NCBI GenBank assembly: GCA_937911345.1
Contig: CALDPP010000197.1
Coordinates: 1 to 48,696 of the forward strand
DNA length: 48,696 bases
Direction of reading: 5' to 3'
Source of the DNA: an uncultured euryarchaeote
GTDB lineage: Archaea > Thermoplasmatota > Poseidoniia > Poseidoniales > Poseidoniaceae
The position numbers were made by a program, and so were the translations under genes. Of the stretch, positions 1-9,712 are shown one piece after another. Positions within the stretch are counted from its first letter, which is position 1. Each line of letters starts with the position of its first letter. The notes below the pieces were generated by a model. It saw only the letters and a list, made by a program, of their open reading frames with translations, ran no database searches and had not been told where the DNA came from.

Positions 1-1089
1 GCCAGGAGGACCGCCTCGTGATGGTCCTCTAGGAGGGCCGCCTCGTGATGGTCCTCTAGGAGGGCTTCTTGACGGTAATTGAGGTTCCTCGTCATCTTCA
101 TCTTCGAAAATGGCTCCACAATGTGGACACTCATTATCACTTTCTTTGACTAATCCATCACATATTTCACAAGCAAACATTTCTTCATCATCTTGTTCTT
201 CCTCTGATAGATTCTCTATTTCACCATCTTTTGAACGGTAGAGGTTGATTTCTGCTACAAAATCAAAGCCTTTGAGGGCAATCTCCGTTTGCACCGCATG
301 CTCAAATGCCTGCGTTAGTTCTTCTGGAGTGTCAAGCACCCGGCCATCATCAATGTAAGTGATATTTACTGTTAAAATTCCATCATCTAGTTTAGCTTGT
401 GGAGTTTCAACAGCGACTCCTCTTTTTCTTGCAACTCTTCTGACCGCAACCTCGCACATTCTTCTTAGAAAAGCATCGTTAGGTGCATCTTTTTGACCAC
501 CTAAGGCACCAGATAGGATTTCTTGTGCAGCATTAGTTTCATTTCTCAGGTGACCAGGTAGGTCTGCTCCAAGATTTGAAAGCACATTCGATGCAGAAGC
601 CTGATTCATGTTGAGCCATTGGTTACGCCTTTCACTTTTCATGGCTTTTTCAGCTTCTGCAAGTCGGTTTACCATTTCATCTGTTGGGGATGTAGATGGA
701 TTCATTGGAGTAACATTTTGAACATTTGAAGGAGGTATATTTTGCAGATTATTCATTGGCATTTGTTGATTCAACTGGTTTTGGTATCCTTGCGGAGGAA
801 AGTTTCCAACTGGAGGTATGTTTTGCTGATTTTGCATACTTTGAGCAATTTGTCTCATCAACTCGGGTGAAACTGCGTTTGGATCGGTGACAGACATCTC
901 TCTCTGATGTCTTATTGCTTCACCAGACACAACGCCGAAACTTCTGCCACCCGTTACTTCTTGACCGGAAAGACCCACTGCATTTGGGGCGGTGAAGCCT
1001 CCTGCTCTGGACAAGTCTTGACGAGCACCACATTCTGGACAAAATATACTGTCTGCTGGTATCTCTTCACCGCAAGAGCCGCACTGCAT
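1..1089 (-). CDS. Zinc-ribbon protein with N- and C-terminal Cys pairs and a C-terminal RGPSRGGPP repeat tail (partial, runs off window start)
   Basis: Own translation of the minus strand from ATG at 1089: MQCGSCGEEIPADSIFCPECGARQDLSRAGG... with CxxC/CxxC; later CEICDGLVKESDNECPHCGAIFEDEDEE then RGPSRGGPP x2. Not in the ORF track because no stop is reached in the window. Confidence 0.85.
   Translation of the reverse strand, partial: MQCGSCGEEIPADSIFCPECGARQDLSRAGGFTAPNAVGLSGQEVTGGRSFGVVSGEAIRHQREMSVTDPNAVSPELMRQIAQSMQNQQNIPPVGNFPPQGYQNQLNQQMPMNNLQNIPPSNVQNVTPMNPSTSPTDEMVNRLAEAEKAMKSERRNQWLNMNQASASNVLSNLGADLPGHLRNETNAAQEILSGALGGQKDAPNDAFLRRMCEVAVRRVARKRGVAVETPQAKLDDGILTVNITYIDDGRVLDTPEELTQAFEHAVQTEIALKGFDFVAEINLYRSKDGEIENLSEEEQDDEEMFACEICDGLVKESDNECPHCGAIFEDEDDEEPQLPSRSPPRGPSRGGPPRGPSRGGPPG
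4..57. repeat. 27-bp tandem repeat (2 near-identical copies) encoding RGPSRGGPP
   Basis: aggaggaccgcctcgtgatggtcctct / aggagggccgcctcgtgatggtcctct, directly adjacent with one mismatch; may continue beyond the window edge. Confidence 0.9.
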
Positions 1090-1280
1090 ATTATCCCCTC
1101 ATTCTAACGGTGGGTTAATTCCCAATAAAGCCTTACTATGATTTACCCCCTCAATTAACCCGATTGTTTATGAAAAATGATGATGTTAATTTTGTCTGTT
1201 AATTGATAGTACAGTAATTATACAATCATTCTACCATAGGGTCAAAAACGATTACTTTGTGGCACTAATCGAGGGATTTA

Positions 1281-2300
1281 ATGTCAGTACTTATCAATGA
1301 AAAGATTGACAACTTGCTAAAAAACACATCTAGGTCATTTTATCCCACCCTCAAGTACCTACCAAAAAAAGTTCGAGGCCAGATAGGACTACTGTACCTA
1401 TTGGCAAGGGTTGCAGATACGATTGCTGATTCGAAACATGGGGTAACCCAAGAACTTCTAGAATGCTTGAAAGAGTACAATCAGGTAGCGCAGGGTAACT
1501 CTTCACAACTTCCTGATTTTACAAAGTTAGCCGAAATTCAAGAAAATCCAAATGAGGCTGAACTGTTGATGAATGTAAGTGATGTCATTGAAGGATTACA
1601 GGTTTACGATGAAGGTGATAAGCAGCGAATGCTGGAATGTTTGGATATAATTATTGGTGGTCAAATACTTGACTTAGAAAGATTCGGTATAGCAAAGGAG
1701 GGTGGTAAAATATCTGCATTGAATGATAATGTAGAGATGGATGATTATACCTACAGGGTTGCGGGTTGCGTCGGAGTATTTTGGACTAAAATGTCGTTAG
1801 CTCATTTGATTTCGATGCCCGAAGAAAAGCAAGAAGTGTTTTTTGAGAGAGGCATTAGATTTGGTAAGGCATTACAAATGATCAACATTCTAAGAGACAT
1901 CCCTGAGGACTTGAGGTTTGGCAGATGCTACATACCCAAGCAAGATTTAGACAAATATGGATTGAATCCTGAAGATTTACTGAACCCAGAAAACATCGAT
2001 AAATTTAGGCCATTATATGACCAATACCTAGATTTAACCAACGAACATCTTGATGAAGCAATTGAATATATCAAGATGCTCCCTGAAACACAATTCAGGC
2101 TGAAAGCTTCTTGCATGTTACCAGTTTTAATTGGCCAAAGAACTGTTACTTTACTTAGAGAAGGTAATATCCTTGATTCTGCAGACCGAATCAAAGTTAC
2201 TCGTGATGAAATAAAATCATATGCTAGAAAATTACTCAGGGCATTGATTATTCCTGGCGGCGTAAAAAGGTTGTTAGAGAAAAATAAAGATGTTAAATAA
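1281..2300 (+). CDS. Squalene/phytoene synthase family (head-to-head prenyl synthase, squalene synthase-like)
   Basis: TSRSFYPTLKYLP, ARVADTIADS first Asp motif, INILRDIPEDLRFGRCYIP second Asp motif. Confidence 0.85.
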   Translation: MSVLINEKIDNLLKNTSRSFYPTLKYLPKKVRGQIGLLYLLARVADTIADSKHGVTQELLECLKEYNQVAQGNSSQLPDFTKLAEIQENPNEAELLMNVSDVIEGLQVYDEGDKQRMLECLDIIIGGQILDLERFGIAKEGGKISALNDNVEMDDYTYRVAGCVGVFWTKMSLAHLISMPEEKQEVFFERGIRFGKALQMINILRDIPEDLRFGRCYIPKQDLDKYGLNPEDLLNPENIDKFRPLYDQYLDLTNEHLDEAIEYIKMLPETQFRLKASCMLPVLIGQRTVTLLREGNILDSADRIKVTRDEIKSYARKLLRALIIPGGVKRLLEKNKDVK

Positions 2301-2445
2301 TGCTTTCAACAGCCTTAGTAAAGTAATACTTACATATTTCAAAAACCTGCAAATGCGATTTTTCAACTGCAATTTTTTATGTTATTTACTGATGCTTTCT
2401 AACAAAGCAATAAAAAAGGAGGACTAGCACATATGACTGATAGGG

Positions 2446-3741
2446 ATGTTGGAACGCCGGAAACCTTTGGATTTGTTGTTTCCTCTACAAGGAAATGCAA
2501 AATCCAGAGAAAACGGTGATGAAGCACCAAAAATGACTACTCTAGACAGGTTGCGTGCTGGTGTTGTTCTAGCCCGTGATGCTGTGAAAGCTGTTAGTGT
2601 GACAGCAATGGAAGCCCTAAGAGAGGGTGTTGCTTTCATAGGAATCACCGAGAAGAATGAGTTAGTAGATCCTTTTCAAAACCTTGACGCACCTATTTGG
2701 TCTGAACAACCTCCGCAAGAATTACTAAAATTAGCATACCAGTATTGCGAGAAATTGACCATTCAAGAGGCTGGAAACTTCTATCATTCGTTCAAATATT
2801 TACCTGACGAACAAAGGCTAGCAATGTGTGCAGTCTACGCATTTTGCCGAAGAGCTGATGACATTGCAGATGGCGACTGGGCTGATAGATTCCCGGGCAG
2901 TAATGGTCAAACAGACCCAGAAGCTGTGGCTTACAGACAACAATTAGAAGCACTGCAAAACAGAGGCACAATTCTCGATCAAGAATCTTACCTAAACAAA
3001 ATCACTCAACTATTTTTCTTTAGGAAGAAACTGTCAACCTGCTACACAGAAGTTTATTCTACAGACCCGGTATTTCTAGCATTGAAAGACACCGTAGACA
3101 GGTACGGAATACCAAGAAGTGTATTTGATGACTTGATATCAGGAATGGAAGATGACCTGTACAATAACAGGTATCGAACCTTTGATGAATTATACGATTA
3201 CTGCTATAGAGTTGCATCTGTTGTTGGTTTGATGTGTATTGAAATATATGGTTACAGTGACCCAATAGCAAAGAAATATGCTGAGTCTTGGGGGATTTTT
3301 ATGCAACTGACCAATGTCTTGAGAGATGTTGGAGAAGACATAGAAAGAGATAGAGTCTATCTACCACTCGACGAACTTGAAAAGAACGGTATCCAAGAAG
3401 TAGAACTAGATGGTAAAGTAGTGCTAAACAAAACTTGGGAACCTTATTGTTACCACTATGCAAGAAGGGCTAGAACCTACCTTGAAGAAGCTAGACAATT
3501 GTTACCTCTATTGCCACGTAGGACAAGATATTCTCCTGCAGCAATGATTGCTTTTTACGATAAAATCTTGCGCCAAATTGAGAAGGAACAAGGTGACGTT
3601 TTCACAAAGAGAGTAAAACTAAACAAGATTCAGAAAATGAGTCTAGCAGCGGCCGTTTATGTAAGGCACAGAATGTTGCCTAGAATACTAGATCCTATCT
3701 GGAATGGTCTAGCAAGGATAGGTCTACTACCATCAGTATGA
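2446..3741 (+). CDS. Squalene/phytoene synthase family (phytoene synthase-like)
   Basis: FYHSFKYLPDEQRLAMCAVYAFCRRADDIADGD and QLTNVLRDVGEDIERDRVYLP motifs; N-terminal extension, exact start uncertain. Confidence 0.87.
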   Translation: MLERRKPLDLLFPLQGNAKSRENGDEAPKMTTLDRLRAGVVLARDAVKAVSVTAMEALREGVAFIGITEKNELVDPFQNLDAPIWSEQPPQELLKLAYQYCEKLTIQEAGNFYHSFKYLPDEQRLAMCAVYAFCRRADDIADGDWADRFPGSNGQTDPEAVAYRQQLEALQNRGTILDQESYLNKITQLFFFRKKLSTCYTEVYSTDPVFLALKDTVDRYGIPRSVFDDLISGMEDDLYNNRYRTFDELYDYCYRVASVVGLMCIEIYGYSDPIAKKYAESWGIFMQLTNVLRDVGEDIERDRVYLPLDELEKNGIQEVELDGKVVLNKTWEPYCYHYARRARTYLEEARQLLPLLPRRTRYSPAAMIAFYDKILRQIEKEQGDVFTKRVKLNKIQKMSLAAAVYVRHRMLPRILDPIWNGLARIGLLPSV

Positions 3742-3749
3742 GTATGATT

Positions 3750-4925
3750 TTACTGAGTTCGGGTGAATGCCTGAATACCTGTGATGTATCTACCTAGAAT
3801 CAAGTTGTGGATATCGTGGGTTCCTTCATAAGTCTTAACTGACTCTAGATTAGCCATGTGCCTCATAACTGGGTATTCATCTAGTATACCATTTGCGCCG
3901 TGAATGTCACGTGCACTTCTAGCAATTTCTAGAGCGATATCGACATTATTCATCTTTGCTAGTGAGATTTGTTCATTGAACCATGTACCATCGTCTTTCT
4001 TTTTACCTAAATGGTAAGCGAGAAGTTGACCCTTAGTAATCTCTCTTAACATCCAAGCTAACTTGTTTTGTACTAATTGATAAGATGCTATCGGCACATC
4101 GAATTGTATTCGTGATAATGCGTAGGTCTTTGCGCTGTGGAAACATGCCATTGCGGCTCCAAGAGCACCCCAAGAGATTCCATAACGAGCATTGTTCAAG
4201 CATGAAAATGGCCCTCTAAGACCCTTGACTCCCGGCAAAATTCTGTCCTTAGGAATCTTGCAGTCTTGGAATACTAATTCACTTGTAACTGATGCTTTTA
4301 GGGAATGCTTTCCTTTCATTTCTGGAGCGGAAAAACCTTCATCACCTTTTTCGACAATGAATCCCTTAATCACACCATCTAGTTTTGCCCACACTACTGC
4401 GACATCAGCAATAGTGCCGTTCGTAATCCACATTTTTGCTCCGTTCAAAAGATAATGGTCACCCATATCTTCTGCTTTAGTAATCATGTCACCAGGGTTA
4501 GACCCATAATCCGGTTCGGTAAGTCCAAAACAGCCAATCATTTCACCTGAAGCCATTTTTGGCAGATAGTGATTCTTTTGTTCCTCACTGCCAAAATCCC
4601 AAATTGGATACATAGCAAGAGACCCTTGCACTGAGGCAAAAGAACGCAGACCGGAATCTCCTCTTTCAAGCTCTTGACAGATTAAACCGTATGCAACATA
4701 TGAAAGTCCCGGGCACCCATATCCCTTCAACGGTGCGCCTAGGACACCCATCTCTCCTAGAGCAACTCGCCACTCATCGGGAAATATCCCTTTTTCACAA
4801 GCATGCTCAATTTTTGGCAAGACTTCCTCGTCTACCCACTCCCTGACCATATCTCTGATCATTATTTCTTCTTCTGTTAGTAGGCTTTCTATATCGTAAA
4901 AATCGAGCCCTTCGAACTGCTCCAT
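3750..4925 (-). CDS. Acyl-CoA dehydrogenase, glutaryl-CoA dehydrogenase-like
   Basis: LTEPDYGSNPGDM, ARYGISWGALGAAMAC, ARDIHGANGILDEYPVMRHMANLESVKTYEGTHDIHNLILGRYITGIQAF, which closely resembles GcdH. Confidence 0.9.
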   Translation of the reverse strand: MEQFEGLDFYDIESLLTEEEIMIRDMVREWVDEEVLPKIEHACEKGIFPDEWRVALGEMGVLGAPLKGYGCPGLSYVAYGLICQELERGDSGLRSFASVQGSLAMYPIWDFGSEEQKNHYLPKMASGEMIGCFGLTEPDYGSNPGDMITKAEDMGDHYLLNGAKMWITNGTIADVAVVWAKLDGVIKGFIVEKGDEGFSAPEMKGKHSLKASVTSELVFQDCKIPKDRILPGVKGLRGPFSCLNNARYGISWGALGAAMACFHSAKTYALSRIQFDVPIASYQLVQNKLAWMLREITKGQLLAYHLGKKKDDGTWFNEQISLAKMNNVDIALEIARSARDIHGANGILDEYPVMRHMANLESVKTYEGTHDIHNLILGRYITGIQAFTRTQ

Positions 4926-4988
4926 GTGTTCTCCCCAATGTTACGGGGACATAGGCGCTTCAATAACCTAACTACAACCAAGAAAAAA

Positions 4989-6164
4989 TTATTTTTTCTT
5001 TTTCCTGACAAATTGATTATATTTTCTTTGTAAAAATGGACTGTTCATGTATATTAACCCTAAAATTACTCCCGGTACAGAAACGGAGACTGCGATTAAA
5101 ATAGCCGTCGTAAGCATGGTATTTTCAATCTCAATTTGATATGGTTCAAAAGATATCAAATTGCCGTTGGAGGTAATTACAAAACCGCTATTGAAACTAT
5201 TTTCCCAAACATAGGATATTTGTCTCCCTGCAATTACTGAGTCCCAATCAGCCATTTGCTCGGAAGATATTTGCACTTTTGCAACATCGTTTAGCGGCTC
5301 ATATCTTACTGTCGCAGAAGGTGCAAGGTGAATAATTGAGGTACTGGAATAACCTCTTGACGATGAAATAAAATCACCATCAAGGGTTCGATATTCAACC
5401 ATACTTCCTACATCGGACCTAGTATGATCTATGGTGTTCAGTAGAATAGATATCATTCGCAAACCGCTTCCAAATGCAACACATTCATTCAGAGCGACAT
5501 CTGGACAATCGACATCAACCCAGGTATCTGTTTTTGTCCCGCTTATCCATGAGATATTATGTGCTTGCCCAATCACTCCCAAACCACTGGAGATAGTCGA
5601 TACTACACACAAGTCATAATTCATGTGACATGAAATTCCAGTTATTTCAGAGTCGGCATCATTACCTAGGTTCATGAATCCAGTACCTTCTGAAAATCGC
5701 CAAATTGAACCATCTTTACCTCCGAAGTATGCGTAATCACCTGCGCTTCTCCATTCTACAGAACTCATATCGCGTCCTAGAATTGCGCCTGTTCCATTTA
5801 CGATTGTGACACTATGATCTACTTTTTCATATCTCATCGCGGTACCAAAATCTCCTGCAATCAAGGCCGCCTCGCTTCTAGGATGCCACGAAATATCATT
5901 GAAATCGTTGTCTCTGGCACTATTGAGTTCTATATCTAAAGAACGATCTCCAGCATTTTTTGCAGATACTAAGTGTACATATCCTTCATTCCCCACCAAT
6001 AAAACTGATTTGCCATCGGGTGACAAGGCTCCGGTTGAGATTCCAACGTCATACTCCGCAATCGATGATTCAAGTGACAAATCGACTTGCTTGCTTTCAG
6101 CGATTACTATTGGAAGTAGTAAAATTAGTATCATGGATACTGGTAAAAGATAGTTAACTCGCAC
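4989..6164 (-). CDS. Secreted or membrane-anchored beta-propeller-like protein
   Basis: N-terminal hydrophobic signal (YLLPVSMILILLLPIVIAES), WD/propeller-like repeats, C-terminal TM (TTAILIAVSVSVPGVILGLIYM) and basic tail RKKKK. Confidence 0.65.
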   Translation of the reverse strand: MRVNYLLPVSMILILLLPIVIAESKQVDLSLESSIAEYDVGISTGALSPDGKSVLLVGNEGYVHLVSAKNAGDRSLDIELNSARDNDFNDISWHPRSEAALIAGDFGTAMRYEKVDHSVTIVNGTGAILGRDMSSVEWRSAGDYAYFGGKDGSIWRFSEGTGFMNLGNDADSEITGISCHMNYDLCVVSTISSGLGVIGQAHNISWISGTKTDTWVDVDCPDVALNECVAFGSGLRMISILLNTIDHTRSDVGSMVEYRTLDGDFISSSRGYSSTSIIHLAPSATVRYEPLNDVAKVQISSEQMADWDSVIAGRQISYVWENSFNSGFVITSNGNLISFEPYQIEIENTMLTTAILIAVSVSVPGVILGLIYMNSPFLQRKYNQFVRKKKK

Positions 6165-6227
6165 ATTCCTTCCACAAAGTGCTCAATCAAAACATTTCTC
6201 TAAAACCTTTTTTTGACGGTGAGCCTT

Positions 6228-6779
6228 ATGTTCGATGGTGTTTTGGCCGTACTCATGGAGAAATTCTCAGTTAAGCGTGGCCTAGTTAAACAGATTGGTG
6301 GAAATGCAGGACTTGCAAAATTAGCAACAGAATATTTTGACAATGTGAACGCAAATTCCGATGGTGAATTCACTGCATCATTCGGAATTTTGACCAAAGT
6401 TTCAGGACAATTTGACAGTGATGGGAAACTGGCTGTTGATGTTGAGCAATTGAAGGGCGAAGCATTATCCGACTTTCTAAGCAGTGATGGTGGAAGAGAG
6501 CAGGCAATGGAATCTCGAAAGCGGTGGTCTGGTTTTCTTGACCAAGCTACTGGCTACAACGCCAAACAGAGAGGCGACAAAGCCAAAGAGGAAGCAAAGA
6601 AATTCTCCAAGGCAAAGTCCGCTATCAAAATGGCTCACAAATCTATGGAAATGAGTACTAAATTAACCGATGAAGTAAAAGAAAAAGCACTATCGATGAT
6701 CGCTGAACTTGAATCAATGATTGAGAGTGGTGACGCCCCATCTGAAGGTAAAGTGAAGAAACTCAACGATTTGTTTTGA
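6228..6779 (+). CDS. Conserved hypothetical protein, helical C-terminus
   Basis: ATG at 6228 preceded by GGTGAG; ORF (tracked from 6213) tightly upstream of tyrS, probably co-transcribed. Confidence 0.7.
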   Translation: MFDGVLAVLMEKFSVKRGLVKQIGGNAGLAKLATEYFDNVNANSDGEFTASFGILTKVSGQFDSDGKLAVDVEQLKGEALSDFLSSDGGREQAMESRKRWSGFLDQATGYNAKQRGDKAKEEAKKFSKAKSAIKMAHKSMEMSTKLTDEVKEKALSMIAELESMIESGDAPSEGKVKKLNDLF

Positions 6780-6788
6780 GGTGAAATA

Positions 6789-7940
6789 ATGGATATTGAA
6801 CAAATGTTGATTCAATATCAAGAACATTGTCCAAGATTAGCCGAATTAGATGATAATCAAAAGGCAAGAGTACACAAAATAATTGGTTCAGTTGAAGAGA
6901 CGGTTGGCCTAAATTATCTAGTTGACTGTATCGCTGACGGAGTTAGTGCTGGAGGAGATGGAGTATTGAGATGTTATGTCGGTTTTGAACCATCGGGAAA
7001 GGCTCACATTGGATGGAAGGTTTTGTCATTACAACTAAAAAGAATGCTTGATGCAGAAGTTAATGTTTTGATTTTCTTGGCTGATTGGCACGCATGGATA
7101 AACGATAAATTCGGCGGCAATATGGCACACATTCAAACGACTGCGAAGTATATGGAAGACACTTTTAGGGCTTTACTTGATTACCCTCCAGAAGGAGATG
7201 GGCCTGGTGAATTAAGGTTCTTCTATGCTTCAGAACTCATGGATAATGGTGATTATTGGGCAAGGGTATTAAGATGTTCGAAAGGTGCTACCTTAGCAAT
7301 GGTTAGGAAAACATTCACCATAATGGGAAGAGATGAAGCATCATCAGACCATGACTTGTCTAAATTCTTCTATCCTGCAATGCAGGCAAGTGACATATTT
7401 GAATTAAAAATGGATATTGCAATAGGTGGCATGGACCAAAGAAAAGCACACATGTTCATGAGAGATGTTGCGAGTAAATATGGCTGGAAAAAAGCTACAT
7501 GCCTACATACACCAATAATATCATCCTTGAAATCAAGCGGTTCAAGGATGGAAAGTTTTGACCACAAAATGAGTAAATCAGATCCTGGTGGAGCCATACT
7601 AATTCACGATGAACCAAAACGTCTAAGGAAGAAGATGCAGAAACATGCTTACCTAAACACTGAGGATGAAAATTCTCCGATATACGAACTTGCAGAACAT
7701 GTGATTTTGCCTGAATTTGGAGAAATAATTGTAACTCCTAATCCTAAATTTGGGGAACCATCGACTTGGACTAATGTTGAGGAATTTAGGAATGCTGTAA
7801 TGGATGGAACCCTTCACCCACTTGATGCCAAATTTGGAATTGCAGATGGAATTTCAAGAGGACTTGAAACAGTTGCAAACCATTTTGATGAAAATCCAGA
7901 GTTGCTTGACAGAGTCAATGAATTGATAAACAACAAATAG
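6789..7940 (+). CDS. tyrS: Tyrosyl-tRNA synthetase (archaeal/eukaryotic type)
   Basis: YVGFEPSGKAHIGWKVL (HIGH-like), LADWHAWINDKFGG, KMSKSDPGGAI (KMSKS). Confidence 0.93.
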   Translation: MDIEQMLIQYQEHCPRLAELDDNQKARVHKIIGSVEETVGLNYLVDCIADGVSAGGDGVLRCYVGFEPSGKAHIGWKVLSLQLKRMLDAEVNVLIFLADWHAWINDKFGGNMAHIQTTAKYMEDTFRALLDYPPEGDGPGELRFFYASELMDNGDYWARVLRCSKGATLAMVRKTFTIMGRDEASSDHDLSKFFYPAMQASDIFELKMDIAIGGMDQRKAHMFMRDVASKYGWKKATCLHTPIISSLKSSGSRMESFDHKMSKSDPGGAILIHDEPKRLRKKMQKHAYLNTEDENSPIYELAEHVILPEFGEIIVTPNPKFGEPSTWTNVEEFRNAVMDGTLHPLDAKFGIADGISRGLETVANHFDENPELLDRVNELINNK

Positions 7941-8025
7941 AGTTGTGACTCGTATTGTTTTGCTCTAATAAATTAATACAAATGTTCATCAATTGAATTC
8001 CCTAGGAGTAAATATTGGTGAGACC

Positions 8026-8763
8026 GTGGTCAACATTGCTGTACTAGTTAAACAAGTTCCAGATACTAATTCAAAAATTCAGATTTCAGGTGACAGAGTT
8101 GATTTGTCTACTGTCAAGATGGATATTAGCCCTTATGACGAGTTTGCAGTTGAAAATGCTCTGCAACACAAAGAATCGGGTGGTGGTACCGTTACTGCGA
8201 TTACCGTTGGCTCCGCTGGAGCAGACAAGGTATTGAAAGGCGTCAAGGCACTAGGTGTTGACAATATAATCAGATTAGACTGTGACAGTTACATGGACTC
8301 GAATGCACTTCAATCAATCCTAGCACAAGAGATTTCATCGGGCGGCTATGACGTTGTGTATTGTGGCAAATCCGCAGCAGACACAGGCGCTGGCTCAACC
8401 GGACCCGGTTTGGCAGAGAGACTCGGATGGGGATCTGTCTCAAACATCACAGACATCACATTTGACGGTGGTTTAACTGTTACATCTCCATCTGAAGGAG
8501 GTAACGCAATAATTTCCGTTACACTTCCAGCTGTTGTTAGTTGTGACAAAGGTTCCACAAAGGTAAGGAAATCTAATGTTAAAGGTATAATGATGGCAAA
8601 GAAGGCACAAGTCGATGTTAAAGCAGTTGCAGCACCAGTATCATCTGTTTCAATTGTTTCACACATGATGCCTCCTGCTAAGCCTGCCGGTAAGAAATTT
8701 GAGGGCGGAGAATCCGCTCAAACAGTCGCACAGCTTCTTAGAGACGAAGCAAACATAATTTGA
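8026..8763 (+). CDS. etfB: Electron transfer flavoprotein beta subunit
   Basis: VNIAVLVKQVPDTNSKIQI, SPYDEFAVENALQ, GKSAADTGAGSTGPGLAERLGW. Likely GTG start at 8026 with upstream GGTGAG (tracked ORF starts 7993). Confidence 0.92.
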   Translation: MVNIAVLVKQVPDTNSKIQISGDRVDLSTVKMDISPYDEFAVENALQHKESGGGTVTAITVGSAGADKVLKGVKALGVDNIIRLDCDSYMDSNALQSILAQEISSGGYDVVYCGKSAADTGAGSTGPGLAERLGWGSVSNITDITFDGGLTVTSPSEGGNAIISVTLPAVVSCDKGSTKVRKSNVKGIMMAKKAQVDVKAVAAPVSSVSIVSHMMPPAKPAGKKFEGGESAQTVAQLLRDEANII

Positions 8764-8773
8764 GGTGGAAAAA

Positions 8774-9706
8774 ATGTCAGACACAATAGTAATCGCAGAA
8801 TTATCAAAAGGAAAAATGAGCCATACTACCAATGAATTGGTAACTGCTGCAAATAAACTCGGAACCAGTTGTACAGTTATTGTACCATGTTTAGATTCAT
8901 CTGTTGCTACTGATGCAAGTAAGATTTCTGGCGTAACAAAAGTTATTGCTGCAAAATCCGATGTTTTCGCCAGCTATGATGCGGCTGCATGGGCTGAAGC
9001 AATAGATACCGTTGCTCCATCAGGAACAATGATTACATCAGCATCAGCACAATCAAAAGACCTAGCTGCGAGAATTGCCGCTAGACGTTCAATATCTGTT
9101 GTTCAAGATGTCATCTCAATCGATGGCACTACACTCTCAACTCCAATTTACTCCGGTAAAGCAATCCAGAATGTTTCAATTAACGGCGATGCAGTCATCA
9201 GTGTGAGAGCAAACATATTCCCACCATCAGACAACAACGGAAACTGTGAAATGCAAGTCATCGACACAACTGGAAATGTTTCAACTGCAATTAAAGAAAT
9301 GGTACAACGTGCTTCACAGAGACTCGATGTCTCTGAGGCAAACATAATCATCTCTGGAGGGAGAGGTATGGGTACACCTGCAAACTTCAGCCATCTGGAA
9401 GAAATTGCAGATAAACTAGGAGCCGCAGTTGGAGCATCGAGAGCAGCTGTTGATACTTGGGATGAAATCCCACACTCAATGCAAGTTGGACAAACTGGCA
9501 AAACAGTAAATCCAAATTTGTACATTGCAGTAGGGATTTCAGGAGCAATACAGCACCTTGCGGGAATGCGATCTTCAAAATATATCGTTGCAATCAATAA
9601 AGATGCAGATGCACCAATATTCCAACATGCAGACTATGGAATTGTCGCAACTTGGGAAGAAGCACTCCCTGTGTTAAGCAGTTCATTGTCCAGTTTACTA
9701 GGCTGA
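8774..9706 (+). CDS. etfA: Electron transfer flavoprotein alpha subunit
   Basis: DLAARIAARRSISVVQDV, IISGGRGMGTPANFSHLEEIADKLGAAVGASRAAVDTWDEIPHSMQVGQTGKTVNPNLYIAVGISGAIQHLAGM. ATG at 8774 after GGTGG. Confidence 0.93.
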   Translation: MSDTIVIAELSKGKMSHTTNELVTAANKLGTSCTVIVPCLDSSVATDASKISGVTKVIAAKSDVFASYDAAAWAEAIDTVAPSGTMITSASAQSKDLAARIAARRSISVVQDVISIDGTTLSTPIYSGKAIQNVSINGDAVISVRANIFPPSDNNGNCEMQVIDTTGNVSTAIKEMVQRASQRLDVSEANIIISGGRGMGTPANFSHLEEIADKLGAAVGASRAAVDTWDEIPHSMQVGQTGKTVNPNLYIAVGISGAIQHLAGMRSSKYIVAINKDADAPIFQHADYGIVATWEEALPVLSSSLSSLLG

Positions 9707-9712
9707 ATTAAA

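Noticed and set aside
4-57. CRISPR-like or minisatellite interpretation of the 27-bp repeats
   Set aside because: Units are contiguous with no spacers and stay in frame as RGPSRGGPP within a coding sequence.
907-1107. 66-aa plus-strand ORF
   Set aside because: Antisense to the zinc-ribbon gene whose minus-strand frame has clear motifs.
9148-9597. 149-aa minus-strand ORF
   Set aside because: Lies entirely antisense within etfA, low-complexity composition, no recognisable motif; shadow ORF.
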